NCBI GenBank assembly: GCA_037953745.1
Contig: JBAKBP010000183.1
Coordinates: 1-64,000 of the forward strand
Direction of reading: 5' to 3'
DNA from: Lithodes maja
Taxonomy: Eukaryota > Arthropoda > Malacostraca > Decapoda > Lithodidae
DNA length: 64,000 nt
Below, in pieces: positions 20,169 through 30,476 of this stretch. Position 1 is the first letter of the stretch; each line of letters starts with the position of its first letter. A program made the position numbers and the translations under genes. Below the pieces are notes generated by a model. That model had not been told where the DNA came from. It did no database searches and was given only the letters and a program-made list of their open reading frames with translations.

Positions 20169-20476
20169 CTGTCTATCCCTCCATGTAACTCCGCACGCAC
20201 TTCTCAAGTAACTCATTTCCACCGCTCTCACTCTTGGTCTGAGTCTCTTCCAGAACGTCCATGCTTCGCTTCTGTAAGTTAGTGTCGGATTACCACACTG
20301 TCATGCAAGGACTTCTTCACTTTCATACTGACTTGCCTATTTCTTGTTAGGCCTACTGCTTTCAACATTCCTACAACCCTCTTCCCCTGTTGCACCCTCT
20401 TCCGCACTTCTTCATCCATAGTCCCATCTTTACTCAACACACTGCCCAGATACTTAAAAGAGCTGACGATCAATAC
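20169..20476 (-). pseudogene. LINE-R fragment, 5' part, split by Gypsy 1
   Basis: Continuation of the LINE-R copy at 11,743-12,062. The minus strand encodes the segment upstream of the finger region: 'SSFKYLGSVLSKDGTMDEEV', then VQQGKRVVGMLKAV and KKSLHDSVV, with a frameshift before the RVRAVEMSYLRSACGVTW part. It is truncated upstream of the FKYLGS block, so no catalytic box is present. The two halves total about 610 bp. Confidence 0.75.
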
Positions 20477-20716
20477 AATACAATTACAATATTTTGAGAA
20501 TGATCCGATCATAAAAAGTACATACATTTATTTTACTCTGTTTGATTTTTTGTATTCTAGCCAATCATTCGACGATTATTTTCAGCTATGGATTGACTTA
20601 TGGGAGTAATAAAGAACAATGACATACTTCTTACCATTTTGTGTTTTAAAGATCATTGGTTAGGTGATTATAATGGTCTAGTTTTCAATAACAAGCTGCA
20701 AGAAAGATACCATTGT

Positions 20717-21102
20717 TTAAGGGGGGTCACCGGCTTTTTAAAAATCTTTCTCTCCTTTTCTCTCTTTCCCTGGCTTGTATCCATTCGGCCCCATTCAGCC
20801 AACTGTTTTAAGATGTTTATCCTCATCCAGGTGTCGATTTCTTTCTGGCAAGCGATAGCGAGCCAGCATTGGTATGGAGAAATCCGGCTTCGCCGGGGAC
20901 ATTTTTCTATCGAAAAATGCACAAATTTAGTTTGCTGTCAAAACAAAAATATATATTTACTGGCTCGCTACCGCTCGCCAGGAAAATATTGACACCTGGA
21001 TCGGGGTAAACGTCTTAAAACAGTAGGCTAAATGGGGCCAAATGGATACAAGCCAAAGAGAGAGGGAGAGCAAGAGCAAACAAGCGAGGTGGGCTCCCTT
21101 AA
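20717..21102. mobile_element. Family B foldback element, complete copy
   Basis: Left end TTAAGGGGGGTCACC, right end GGTGGGCTCCCTTAA. The arms TGTATCCATTCGGCCCCATT and AATGGGGCCAAATGGATACA pair; the inner arms GCGATAGCGAGCCAG and CTGGCTCGCTACCGC flank a CTTCGCCGGGGACATTTTTC centre. The frames over it (20,600-21,145, both strands) are palindrome shadows. Confidence 0.75.
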
Positions 21103-21302
21103 CCTTGTTATTGTAACTTAGGTTACACAACCTTGGTGTGGACATAGTCTTCGTCTACTAAATTAATAAGTGTAATAATAAGATTATACCTGGAGTTGAT
21201 AGCACTAGCGCCTAAGTTCCTGAAATTACCATAACAAAGTCATAATTGGCACAAACACATAGAACAAAAAATAAAAAAAAAAAAATCGGAAAGAACTGCT
21301 CG

Positions 21303-21524
21303 TGTGACGCCGCATAAACAGTATAATAGGATGCATTCTGAAATATTTTTCTGACAATCATTAAACAATTTTTATTAAGATTAGGGAAGGTCTGTTGGCG
21401 TGAGAGTGTTTGGAAAGATATGTATTACCTCTTTGAATCCTAGAGAGCCTTCACAAGCTGAAAGAAGTCGCCTGAAGATAACCGGAATAACAACGGAACA
21501 TACCATTACGTTGCCGGAGGACTA
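21303..21524. repeat. Family A MITE, diverged copy
   Basis: GTGACGCCG at the left and TTGCCGGAGGACTAAC at the right, with interior TTTTTATTAAGATTAGGGAAGG and a later AAGCTGAAAGAAGTCG arm, follow the family layout. Termini are degenerate. Confidence 0.45.
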
Positions 21525-21765
21525 ACACCCCCTAGTCAGACGTCTTCTGGGTTATTAGGATATTTTGTTTCATTATTATTAAAGATTTTGCTTGCCCTTG
21601 ACATCTTCGACGAATGGCCTTTAATTAACTTGTTCCCTAGGCTAACAAAAACGCCTTCTCAGACTTCCTTTAAAATATATACATGCCTACTCAGACCCCT
21701 TTCAAGCTAAATTTAATATTAGGTTCGATAAAATGTTCCGGCCGAAGGTGACTTCTTTTATTTTA
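21525..21765. repeat. Composite direct repeat (shared with 523-900)
   Basis: GACGTCTTCTGGGTTATTAG, TTTGTTTCATTATTATTAAA and CAGACCCCTTTCAAGCTAAA match the block at 530-720 in order and orientation. Confidence 0.5.
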
Positions 21766-22070
21766 ATATAAGTTAAGTATCCTTTATCATGCCATGGAAT
21801 AGTTGTATAAAGTATGGACAATTGCTTTTAGTGTCGGTGGTTAGAGCCCGGCTGAGAGTTTAAAAATATTTAGTAGCTCATGTGTACAGTATTTGCGAGA
21901 TATACTGAATATATATACAGTATATACATAGAGAGAGAGAGGTGAGAGTGGCGTGGTTATAGTCATACACGTCAAGAGGAGCATAAAGGACTGAAGCTTA
22001 CCCCAGATGGTGTCTTCAATACCTGTTGACGTGTAAAGTGTACAATGAACTTGGCCAATCAGATACACCA
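21766..22070. other. No recognisable feature
   Basis: AT-rich, with a short GA run near 21,930. No supported gene. Confidence 0.5.
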
Positions 22071-22400
22071 TTAAGGGGGTTCACCTGCTTTTTTTTTCTC
22101 CTTTTCTCTCTTTCTCTGGCTTGTATCCATTCGGGCCCATTCAGCCAACTGTTTGAAGACGTTTATCCCCATCCAGGCGTCGATTTCTTCCTGGCGAGCG
22201 ATAGCGAGCCAGCATTGTATGGAGAAATCCGGCTTCGTCAGAGACATTATGCTATCGAATAATGTACAAATTTAGCTTGCTGTCAAAACAAAAATACATG
22301 TATGCTGGCTCGCTACTGCTCGCCAGGAAAATATTGGCACCTAGATGGGGGTAAACGTCTTAAAACAGTAGGTTGAATGGGGCCGAACTGATAGAAGCAT
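22071..22400. mobile_element. Family B foldback element, right end lost
   Basis: Left end TTAAGGGGGTTCACC, then the family arms GTATCCATTCGGGCCCATTC and the paired GCGAGCGATAGCGAGCCAGC and GCTGGCTCGCTACTGCTCGC. Homology stops near 22,396 without a right TTAA terminus. Confidence 0.7.
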
Positions 22401-22540
22401 GTAGTGGACTGAAAATTATTAGGGATTTAGACACCGACTAGGAAATGACACAAATGTAGAGTAGGACCCAAGTTTAATCAACGTTTCACCAGACACGGCT
22501 TCTTCAGGAATAACATAACAATGGGGTACAGTAAAGCTTA

Positions 22541-22917
22541 AGCTCGGTTCACACATGCAAGAATTAACGTCCCGTCCGTCCCCGACCAAGAAAATAGGCA
22601 GGACGGCATCAATCTGGAGGCCCCATGTGGCCACGATGGTCGTTCCATCGGTTTTTGCAGCCGTTCTCATCCCGTTAGTCGGCGTCTAGACGCCACCAGT
22701 CATCGTCTAGACGTCGCCAGGCTGCGTCTAGATGACGACTGCTCCCGTGTGTGTCTCTGTGTGTCCCATGGGTATCCCGACATAAGACGTTTTCTGGCAG
22801 TTGCCCCGACCCACACGGACCATTTTATGCATGCACAAAAAGGACGCCGCCTCGACACGGCGAATTAAGGGGTCGGGGACGGACGGGACGTTAATTCGTA
22901 CATGTGTGAACCGAGCA
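22541..22917. mobile_element. Harbinger-like MITE with ~50-bp inverted repeats
   Basis: The ends (A/T)GCTCGGTTCACACATG continue as GAATTAACGTCCCGTCCGTC on both sides as an inverted repeat of about 50 bp. The flanking TTA trinucleotides (22,538-22,540 and 22,918-22,920) look like a 3-bp duplication, as in PIF/Harbinger elements. The interior has three CGTCTAGACG-like palindromes (22,685-22,735). No transposase. Confidence 0.6.
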
Positions 22918-23082
22918 TTATATATACAGTGCCAAGAGGAAACAATAAAAATTAACAATATGAACGAGTATTAATGAATCACCCTGGTTTTCCATTAGTT
23001 TACATAAATATAAGAGGCTTGGCTAGAGAGAAGAAGCCTTTATTTAAATTCATAGTGTTGTTCAGTACTATATGGGCAGATA

Positions 23083-23508
23083 GGGGAGGTGTGGCAGAGT
23101 GGTCTTCCCACTGGACTGGTAAGCCAATGGACTCAGGTTCGAATCCCAATATGTCAATGGGAAGATATTATTGGGATGGAATTTGTGCTGTACCTAGTTT
23201 CAGTGCATTACCACAGCACACCGAACTGCCAACAAAAAATACCCTCATTGTTCCCTGATTAAATAGCATTGTAGGAATATTCCCATATTCAAAATATACT
23301 ACAGGGGGGCAATGCCTAGTGAGTTAATTGCTCAATAGGTGGCGTTCTGAGAGTGAGGGTCCGAGTCTGAGGGATGAGATGGTGAAGTGCGGAGGTGGAG
23401 CAGTTTCAGAGATGGGGTTGCTTCGGGCCGGGGTGCTTCGTATGTCTCACTCCGTAGACTGGAACAAGACCTCACGGGCCTCACCGTGTTCAGCAGCGGT
23501 GGAGTGTA
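23083..23508 (+). mobile_element. tRNA-derived SINE, copy 2 (left part)
   Basis: Head with A-box-like TGGCAGAGTGG and B-box GGTTCGAATCCC, body matching copy 1 at 10,096. The SINE is cut at GTGTA (23,504-23,508) by the Tc1-like element and resumes at 27,036. Confidence 0.75.
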
Positions 23509-23566
23509 CACCCGTGAACCAAAGTTTCGGCACCCCCTGAACAGGCAGTAAGACGAAGTCAAGGTT
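23509..23566 (+). repeat. Left terminal inverted repeat of the Tc1-like element
   Basis: CACCCGTGAACCAAAGTTTC, continuing GGCACCCCCTG-A-ACAGG through AAGTCAAGGTTG. It matches the reverse complement of 26,978-27,035 with a few mismatches. Confidence 0.88.
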
Positions 23567-24686
23567 GAAGACAGGCTGGACGATCGAAAAGACTCGTAGC
23601 GAAGCTGAAGTGAGGTTCACATTCCACTAACTGAAGTCTCAGCAACAATGAATAAATATGAATCCCCACCACCATATATAAAGCCGCTGGTCGGTCAGTT
23701 GATGTAGTAGGAAATTCATCTGTGCTTGAGGTGAGTGGCTTGGAATTTTTCGTATGAAAAGTTGTCTGCCTGTGTCACATAACTGCACTTGCATAAAATT
23801 GTCTACTGTTTTTGGACACATTAAAGATAGTCATTATTTAATTATTTCCAGGGGAATTCCCTCCCTTTTTTGTGATTGCGTGATTTGGATGGCTACTTAT
23901 TCCTCCAAACAGTGCCACAAAACCGATCCTCGGTTAATAAGTGTTGTCACTTGTTGCTTAACACCCAAAGAGACAGATCTCCGTTAATAAACACTGTGTG
24001 TTCTCTTATCAGAAATGGACGTTCGCCAAGGCCGTGCGTGGCAACGCCCACCTAACACTCAAGCCAATCGCCCGGAGGTGATAACAAGAAGATCCCTGAT
24101 AGTGGGCCACTATCAAGCTGGAACCACAATTAGTGAAATAGGCCGGCTCATGGGGATCAGTAAGAACACTGTCAGGCGATGGGTAAGGAGGTTCGAAGGT
24201 GAGCATGATTCTAGTAATAGCACGTAATAATATTTAATGAGAAATTAGTTACATGTCATTTCAGTGACAACTAAAATTGTCATTTCAATGGAATTCGGAA
24301 ATAGCTGAATGCTGGATTATCCAATAAATACCTTAAGAGACTTCTCAGTGTAAAATATAATATACAGTATTAGCATGAATGCACAGCTTAGCCTAGGTAG
24401 TGTAGGCACTCAAACCGTAAGGTGCAATAAGTCTGTTATAGTTTGAATATCTTTCGTAATTCTTTGTGTTCCATTCCTTCCGGCTTCTAAACCCCCTCCC
24501 GTCTCCCATACACCCCTCCCCCCTCTCATCCTCCCTTCCACCCCCCCACTCCCTCTCAATTTTAAGGAGTATCGTATATCCCAGCCTAACCTCGCCAACC
24601 TGTAGGTGGGGACGTGTCAGGCAGCCTCTGTAAATTTATGTGACAGACTGTAAAAACGGCACTTCCCGCTAAACCCTCTTTACATA

Positions 24687-24894
24687 TTAACCCTTTCACG
24701 ATCCTGACGCCATTTGACGATGTCTTCTGGCTGTCATTAGCCGTTTTTATTGGAAGTATCTGAGGGACTTGAAGGGGTAAAGAGTATCACCATCCACATC
24801 TGACTCCCACATCCCCTTTCTAATCTGAATAAAATGGTCCAATACTACCCAACATAGAGAAGAGAAAGGCGTCCTCGGAACGTGAAAGGGTTAA
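24687..24894. mobile_element. Family A MITE copy in the Tc1 intron (1)
   Basis: Ends TTAACCCTTTCACGATCCTG and, on the reverse complement, TTAACCCTTTCACGTTCCGA, each with TTAA. Good inverted repeats and intact arms. Confidence 0.8.
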
Positions 24895-24959
24895 CTAACC
24901 AAAGCTAGCTATCCTTTTCTACAGTCACGAACAATTTTTATCAAAGTGTAAAGCGATTG

Positions 24960-25171
24960 TTAACGCTCTTAGGATCCGAGGACGCCTTTCTCTTTTTCTT
25001 TCCTGGTTATTATTAGACTATTTTATTCGGATTAGGGATGGGATACGGAGGTCAGAGTGAATGGTGATACGCTTTACCCGTATAATTCCCTCAGAACCTT
25101 CCTTAACTGTATACAAACGTCAAACAATTGGCAGAAGAAGATGCCAAAAGGCGTCAGGATCCTGAGGGTCA
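24960..25171. mobile_element. Family A MITE copy in the Tc1 intron (2)
   Basis: Starts TTAACGCTCTTAGGATCCGA and ends GGCGTCAGGATCCTGAGGGT. Interior TTATTAGACTATTTTATTCG matches the family. The right TTAA is lost. Confidence 0.65.
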
Positions 25172-26598
25172 TTTTACAACTATAATACAATATTACTTAT
25201 TATATTTAAACTGATTAATATTTTTTTAATTCCTGCAGGTGAGGGGCATGTTAAAACAAGATCGAGATCTGGCTGCCCTCGTGTCACTTCCCAAGAAGAC
25301 TGTGAGCGCATCCTCACTGCTGTCATCCAGGCACCCAAATCATCATCGGTAGCTCTGACAAGAGACCTGGGCCTCAACTGTCACCCTATAACGGCGAGAC
25401 GCCGGATGCGTGAGGCGGGACTGAACTGCCATGTTCCAGCCATAAAGGAGGTGCTGACAGAAGCCAACAGGAGAGCAAGACTACGATTCGCTCAACAGCA
25501 TATTCAGCGTGGCCGTGGCTTCTGGCAAAACGTAATTTTCACGGATGAAAAATGCTTCTCCTCTGTGACACGGAACGGGCTGCAGTGTTGGCGAGCACGA
25601 AACACTCGGTATGAGGCCAGGCATATAAACGAGAAGGGAAGGAGTGGCAGAGTCACCGTGTCGTTTCATGGTTGGATGTGGTGGGGAGGTCCTGGAGAAC
25701 TGGTTAAAATTGATGGTAACCTTAACAGCGAGGAATACATTAATATATTGGAAACCTCTTTACTGCCATCTATTCGCACATACGCCCTTCCAGAGCCCGA
25801 TATCATCACATTGGTGCAGGATCGGTCTCCCATTCACACCAGCCGAGCAGTCACACAGTGGTTCGCACAGCACCCGGAAATCCAGTTGGTAGATTGGCCT
25901 CCAAAGGGATGTGACTGCAACCCCATCGAAAATCTTTGGGGATAATGGTTCAGGAATGGAATGTTCCAGAGATGACCAAGGAATGCGTAGAAGCAAAGGC
26001 CAGAGAAGTATGGGAGGGCGTGAGACGACGCCCAGACATTTGCAGCAAGCTAGTAGACTCGTTACCGGCTCGTCTGCAGGAGGTTATTGATGCAGAAGGG
26101 GGATGGACAAGTTATTAAGCTGCGGAGACATTGAATGTTACAACCTAAATGCATATGTTGCCATATTAAAAGGACACTGTATTCCATTATCTCTCTGCAC
26201 AAATAAACTTTATAACAATGTAATTGGTAATATGTATAGCAGATGCTTTAAACAAGGGCTTGATAAAATAAACAATAAACCACATATGAAATAGAATATG
26301 TTTCTAACACCTACTTGTTCCATTATATTTAGTACCCAAGATATAGTTAACGGCTTATTATGTCTTATTTTAATATTAATAAATTATGCGTTACAGTCTA
26401 TGACCATGAAATAGATCGCTCTATCACATGCATAAAAAGAAAACTAAAACAATCTTTCGCTCAGATAATTATAATCCGTTTGTGAGACTTATTATAAAAG
26501 AACAAGCACCATGTTAACTAGGACTTTATGGCACTGTGAAGCATGGTTAAAATGGAACATGGGAGCTTAGCATAAAAAAACTATATGAAAGCAGTCTT

Positions 26599-26814
26599 TT
26601 AACCCTTTTAGGATCTAGATGCCTTTCAGCAGTTTCTCCTGACTATCACCATACGAATTGTTACAGCTTGGGAAGGATCTGGGGATCTTAAAACGCTACA
26701 GACTAACTCAATTGACCCTCTGACTTTCATAAACCTTTCCTAATCTGAATAAAATCATGTAAAAATAGCCAGATAACAGATGTAAAGTGTGATGCCGGAG
26801 CATGAAATGGTTAA
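26599..26814. mobile_element. Family A MITE copy in the Tc1 3' flank
   Basis: Starts TTAACCCTTTTAGGATCTAG and ends GCCGGAGCATGAAATGGTTAA (TTAA 26,811-26,814), downstream of the transposase and before the right terminal repeat. Confidence 0.7.
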
Positions 26815-26977
26815 ATAAGGGACAGAAGACAGGTATGGCAAAGAAAATGCATAAGCCTGTCGGTGGAAAACGTAGGTGACTCACAAATGTTTTGAGACTT
26901 GGAGCTCATGAAAAGCGAACCTCGGTCTCGTTGCCAAGCCTGGTACACCAGCTTGTCCGAACGTCTGTTGTATCTGC

Positions 26978-27035
26978 AACCTTGACTTAGCCTTAATACC
27001 TGTCCAGGGGGTGCCGAAACTTTGGTTCACGGGTG
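26978..27035 (-). repeat. Right terminal inverted repeat of the Tc1-like element
   Basis: Ends GGTTCACGGGTG immediately before the TA target site. Inverted copy of 23,509-23,566. Confidence 0.88.
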
Positions 27036-27100
27036 TACAGGTTCTCAGCCTATGCCCGAGAGGTAATAGTTGAAATATAAAAAAAAAAATATAAAAAAAT
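27036..27100 (+). mobile_element. tRNA-derived SINE, copy 2 (right part)
   Basis: TACAGGTTCTCAGCCTATGC followed by an A-rich tail matches the 3' end of SINE copy 1 (10,525-10,591), completing the SINE split by the Tc1-like element. Confidence 0.8.
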
Positions 27101-27242
27101 CGAAGCACCTACGTTTGACGGTATTGGTTTCACATTTGATCACCTTTGCTTCATTATAGTTCATGCCATGGCCTGTATCTAGTCTGTGAATTACTGTGGG
27201 TTATTTATGTTCTTTTATTCTCTTATTTATTCCCGGGTATGT

Positions 27243-29098
27243 TGTGACGCATGTCGAGTATGAGCATGCTGTACAGAACGCCCAGTCAGGCCCCACTCTC
27301 GCTAGGATCGTCAGGGCAGGAACTTTGGCTGTAGTCTGTGTAGAGTTTCCTAACTCAGTTTATGTGAACCGTTGTACTATAAGTATTATCATTATGTATT
27401 TTGTTTTCTTCTAAGTCAACGAGTTCTATTTTATATCATTAGATATAAGTATTGTGTGTGGGACTTATATGTAATGATGAGAGGAGAGAGAGAGAGATAT
27501 TACGTAACGGGGATCAGTGAGTGCGCCACGCGGGCCGGTAGGCCTAATTCCCTCCTCCCTCCTCCCTTCCTCCCTTTCAGCGCGTGGGAAGTTCTTTGTC
27601 GATCCCAGATTGAGAGAGAATATGACGTCATGATTGCCAGTGGGCGGTCCTTAAGTAGTTTGAGATATGCCGCTAGAGGGCCGAGTATAAAAAGGGAGGT
27701 CTCGCCGCATTTTCCTCAGAACTCATCAGGCAAAGCGACTTCTCATATCCCTTGCAACTATCCATATTCTTCCGACTGATGTGAACTTTCTCTACTCTCT
27801 GAACAGCCTATCTTCTTCTCTTCTCGTCCCTGTTTAACCTCCATGACCCCTTTGGTGCAGATTTAGTCAGCCAAAGTATTATCGCTTGAGTTCTCACGAG
27901 ATAAGTGCCTGTTAGATAGCCTATTTTTGGAAGGGTTAACTAGAATAGGATTGATTGATGTTTGTTGCACTCGTATATGCATTTCCCTGTGTGCGATTAT
28001 TCATGTTCCTGTTTTCTGCTGGTTTAGGCAATGCTAGACTGGGATAGGGTTTCTGAGTTGTGATTTCCTATGAGTACTAGGTTGCGGTTGAACCAGTACA
28101 ATTGCAACGGAGACGTGGAACGCCTAGGTGGTCTTTCTGACTGTGTACCGTGGGAGTTTAGCACTGTGTTGCGAGTGAGGGCTTTTGCCTGTGCCACCCA
28201 ACACTGTGCTATCTCATTTGCTTGACTTTGAGAGGATCGCCAGGAGAGAACCAGATACTAGTGATCTGGATCTCTCAAGAGAGCATCCCGTCAATTACCG
28301 TAATTTGGCCGCACAGTCTTAAGGACCTCGCTAGGCTACGAGCCGCTTGCTCAGCCATTGTCTCTTAACCTTAGATATCCCAGCTAGACTTTGCTCGACC
28401 AGCAGATACAGTATAGTATTGAAGCTTCTCCTTATGTATATTATTGTTTAAGCACTATTGATTTCATGTGTGGCACGCTTAGCTACTTCAGAGATTAGTG
28501 GCCCACGAGCACAATCTTAGTAGGCTATTGCCAGTGCATTGTCGGAGTACTTCTTCTTAATGTTTGCCATATCCTATTGCTTATTCTTATAATTCTTCTT
28601 ATGTCAATTTAAAGCCTTTAATTACCAGTGAGTTATTCATTAAATTGCTGTTCAAAATCCGATACTTACTTCTTATGAGTATTCGAGAAGCATCTAACTT
28701 ATCAGAAGATTCCTTGCTTGATGCTCGAGGACTATTGTTTAACGTAACGTAATAGTGCCGATCCGAAGTAGAGGGTGGAGGACTTCTTAAGTTCTTAGTT
28801 CAAGGGTGGATTACTTCGGCTTCGGCCAACACTATTCTTTAGTGTTGTAGTACTTTCTTCTTTGTTTGATTGTTGACCAGATTAGATAACTCCCGTCTTG
28901 TTATTAGTCTGTTGTGTGAAACGCTAGTACCGAGTTCTTGTATACCCCGTTATAGCAGATAGAACTCTGGAGGGTAGTGGCGTTTTTTGTTCGGCTGGCA
29001 GTACTCTGGGGTTGGGATCGTGTGTTTCCGTTGTGGCAGCGAGCCATACTCGAGTCCTGTGTAAGAGCCCTAGTGTACCCGAGTGCCCGGTCGTAACA
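27243..29098 (+). repeat. 5' LTR of Gypsy element 2
   Basis: 1,856 bp, TGTGACGC to GTCGTAACA, about 18 bp longer than the element 1 LTRs mainly through an added GA-rich stretch near 27,485 and a TCC repeat near 27,555. TATA box at 27,686-27,694. Confidence 0.92.
27623..27722 (+). promoter_or_regulatory. LTR core promoter, Gypsy element 2
   Basis: TGACGTCA at 27,623-27,630, TATAAAAAG at 27,686-27,694, and CAGAACTC initiator context at 27,717. The intervening 16 bases (27,701-27,716, CTCGCCGCATTTTCCT) differ from every other LTR in the window. Confidence 0.55.
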
Positions 29099-29100
29099 AA

Positions 29101-29114
29101 TGGCGACCTTGCTT
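29101..29114 (+). other. Primer binding site, Gypsy element 2
   Basis: TGGCGACCTTGCTT two bases after the 5' LTR, identical to element 1. Confidence 0.55.
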
Positions 29115-29311
29115 AGGATTTTGTGAACAGTATAATTTTTTGCAGAGTTGTACAACATTTGTTTGTTCGTACTTTAGCGTGCATATTGAAGAATATTTTT
29201 TTTTGTAAGGCAATTAGGAGAGCATTTAAGAGACTCCAGTTAATTTAGTAATTAGTGCTTACATAAGGGAGTTTAACACTTTTGTCTCGATAATTTTTTG
29301 TGAACTTCAGT

Positions 29312-30475
29312 ATGTCGTGCCCTAGTATTGACGAGGAGCGAGAGATGCTAGTTGAAGAGGTGCCGTTAGTAATCAGTGAGGAGGATGCTAGAGTTTTTGT
29401 GAGTAAGCGGTACCACGTGACGGAGGAGAGGTTGACTGGGGTGAATATTTATGGCTTGCACCTGATAGCCAAGGTTTTGGGTCTATCCAATGTAGGAGGG
29501 ATGTCCAAGGGGGAGCTGATTTCCTGGGTGTTGCGTGGGCGACATGGGGTTTCGGAGGAGAGGGCGTTTGGGGGGGTTCCTCCCCAGATCCCCTCTCACT
29601 CGACTCCCACAGTGCCGTCCACTCAGTTGCCGGAGGTTAGCACCCTCCCACAGAGGGATGAGAATTGGAAGATTGGAGTGCCCTCGGGCGGTGCGTATGG
29701 TGGTTCCCCAGTTCTTGCCCCCCCTCCTTCAGTAGTGGCAGCTCCCTCTTCCTGCCTGTCTCCAGATATGATATTTAAACTTGAGCTTGCTAAGATTGAG
29801 AATGAATCTAGGAAGCAGGAGAATGAGGCTAGGAAGCAGGAGATTGAGGCTGAGACCAGGAGGCATGAGGCTGAGGTTAGGAGGCACGAGGCTGAGCTTA
29901 GGTACGACTCAGAGAAATATTGTGCTCAAATGGATTTAGATAAGACTCGTGCAGAGTCGACAGGGATTCGGATGGGCCGTGAGGGCCAAGTAAGAGAACA
30001 GTCCTTGTCCCACTTAGTCAAGTTGGTGCCGGCATTTAGTGAAACTGAAGTCACAGAATTTTTTAATCGTTTTGAGAAGAAGTGTAGGGAGCATAATTGG
30101 CCTGAAGAGAAGTGGGCAGCTCTGGTCTCCTCAAGACTTACGGGTAAGGGTCTGAAGGCTTATGATGCACTGCCTTTAGAGTCTTGCATTGACTACCCAG
30201 AATTGAAGAGAGCTGTCCTACGGGCATACGAGTTGCAACCAGAAACATATCGATTGAAGTTTCGGGGTGTTACAAAGACTAGGGAGGCGACCTTTCTTGA
30301 ACATGCCCGGGACTTAAAAGATGCACTTACAAACTGGACACGTTCTGAGAAAGCTGAGACGGCCGAACAGTTGACTGAGCTGTTTCTGCTCGAGCAGTTT
30401 TATAAGTGTACAGGTGCAGAAATGACTTTAACTATTAAAGAAAAGAATCCAAAAAACTCTACAGGAGGCAGCTGA
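29312..30475 (+). CDS. Gag N-terminal part, Gypsy element 2 (frameshifted end)
   Basis: Starts at ATG 29,312 (MSCPSIDEEREML). It has the same helical N-terminus, coiled coil (about 29,770-29,910, somewhat shorter than in element 1) and capsid-like domain as element 1. At about 30,450 the text CCAAAAAACTCT has one more base than the matching CCTAAAACTCT of element 1. The frame then runs to TGA at 30,473-30,475, and the rest of Gag continues in the +1 frame. Since element 1 keeps both parts in one frame, this looks like a homopolymer insertion rather than programmed recoding. The product would lack the zinc knuckle. Confidence 0.8.
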   Translation: MSCPSIDEEREMLVEEVPLVISEEDARVFVSKRYHVTEERLTGVNIYGLHLIAKVLGLSNVGGMSKGELISWVLRGRHGVSEERAFGGVPPQIPSHSTPTVPSTQLPEVSTLPQRDENWKIGVPSGGAYGGSPVLAPPPSVVAAPSSCLSPDMIFKLELAKIENESRKQENEARKQEIEAETRRHEAEVRRHEAELRYDSEKYCAQMDLDKTRAESTGIRMGREGQVREQSLSHLVKLVPAFSETEVTEFFNRFEKKCREHNWPEEKWAALVSSRLTGKGLKAYDALPLESCIDYPELKRAVLRAYELQPETYRLKFRGVTKTREATFLEHARDLKDALTNWTRSEKAETAEQLTELFLLEQFYKCTGAEMTLTIKEKNPKNSTGGS

Positions 30476-30476
30476 G

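Larger units (their letters stand above)
24199..25238 (+). other. Predicted intron of the Tc1-like transposase
   Basis: 1,040 bp with donor GTGAGC and acceptor TTTTTTTAATTCCTGCAG, phase 1. It contains two family A MITEs, which accounts for about 40 percent of its length. Splicing is inferred from frame and homology, not observed. Confidence 0.75.
24015..26118 (+). pseudogene. Tc1-like transposase, two exons, one frameshift
   Basis: Exon 1 (24,015-24,198) starts at ATG in AGAAATGG context and encodes a helix-turn-helix region (ITRRSLIVGHYQAG, then ISKNTVRRWVRRFEG) that would bind the terminal repeats. Exon 2 starts at 25,239. Joining GAAG|GTGAGC to CTGCAG|GTGAGG keeps frame and gives RRFEGEGHVKTRSRSGCPR, the expected continuation. 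Catalytic residues are present: D at 25,544 (FTDEKCF), D at 25,820 (VQDRSPIH) and E at 25,928 (NPIENLWG). The last two are separated by 35 residues, one more than the usual Tc1 DD34E. After ENLWG the frame meets a stop at 25,943; one missing base there would restore the C-terminus, which continues as IMVQEWNVPEMTKE to a stop at 26,118. Expected full length is about 350 residues, normal for the family. With the frameshift it makes a truncated protein that retains the triad. Confidence 0.85.
23509..27035 (+). mobile_element. Tc1-like DNA transposon with intron-containing transposase
   Basis: A 3,527-bp element whose ends are inverted repeats starting CACCCGTGAACCAAAGTTTC and extending about 58 bp (23,509-23,566 and 26,978-27,035). 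TA at each side (23,507-23,508, 27,036-27,037) is the expected target duplication. Removing the element rejoins the SINE body as in copy 1 (GAATG-TA-CAGG). It contains a Tc1-type transposase in two exons and three family A MITEs. It is longer than typical 1.3-2.4 kb Tc1 elements, mainly because of the MITE-filled intron and flanks. A TATATAAA at 23,675-23,682 precedes TCAGTT by about 20 bp and might be its promoter. Confidence 0.9.

Noticed and set aside
30446..30460. A AAA AAC heptamer at the Gag/pol frame change of Gypsy element 2, a classic -1 frameshift signal
   Set aside because: The downstream frame is +1 relative to Gag, so a -1 slip would not reach it, and element 1 keeps both parts in one frame. 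A homopolymer insertion explains it better.
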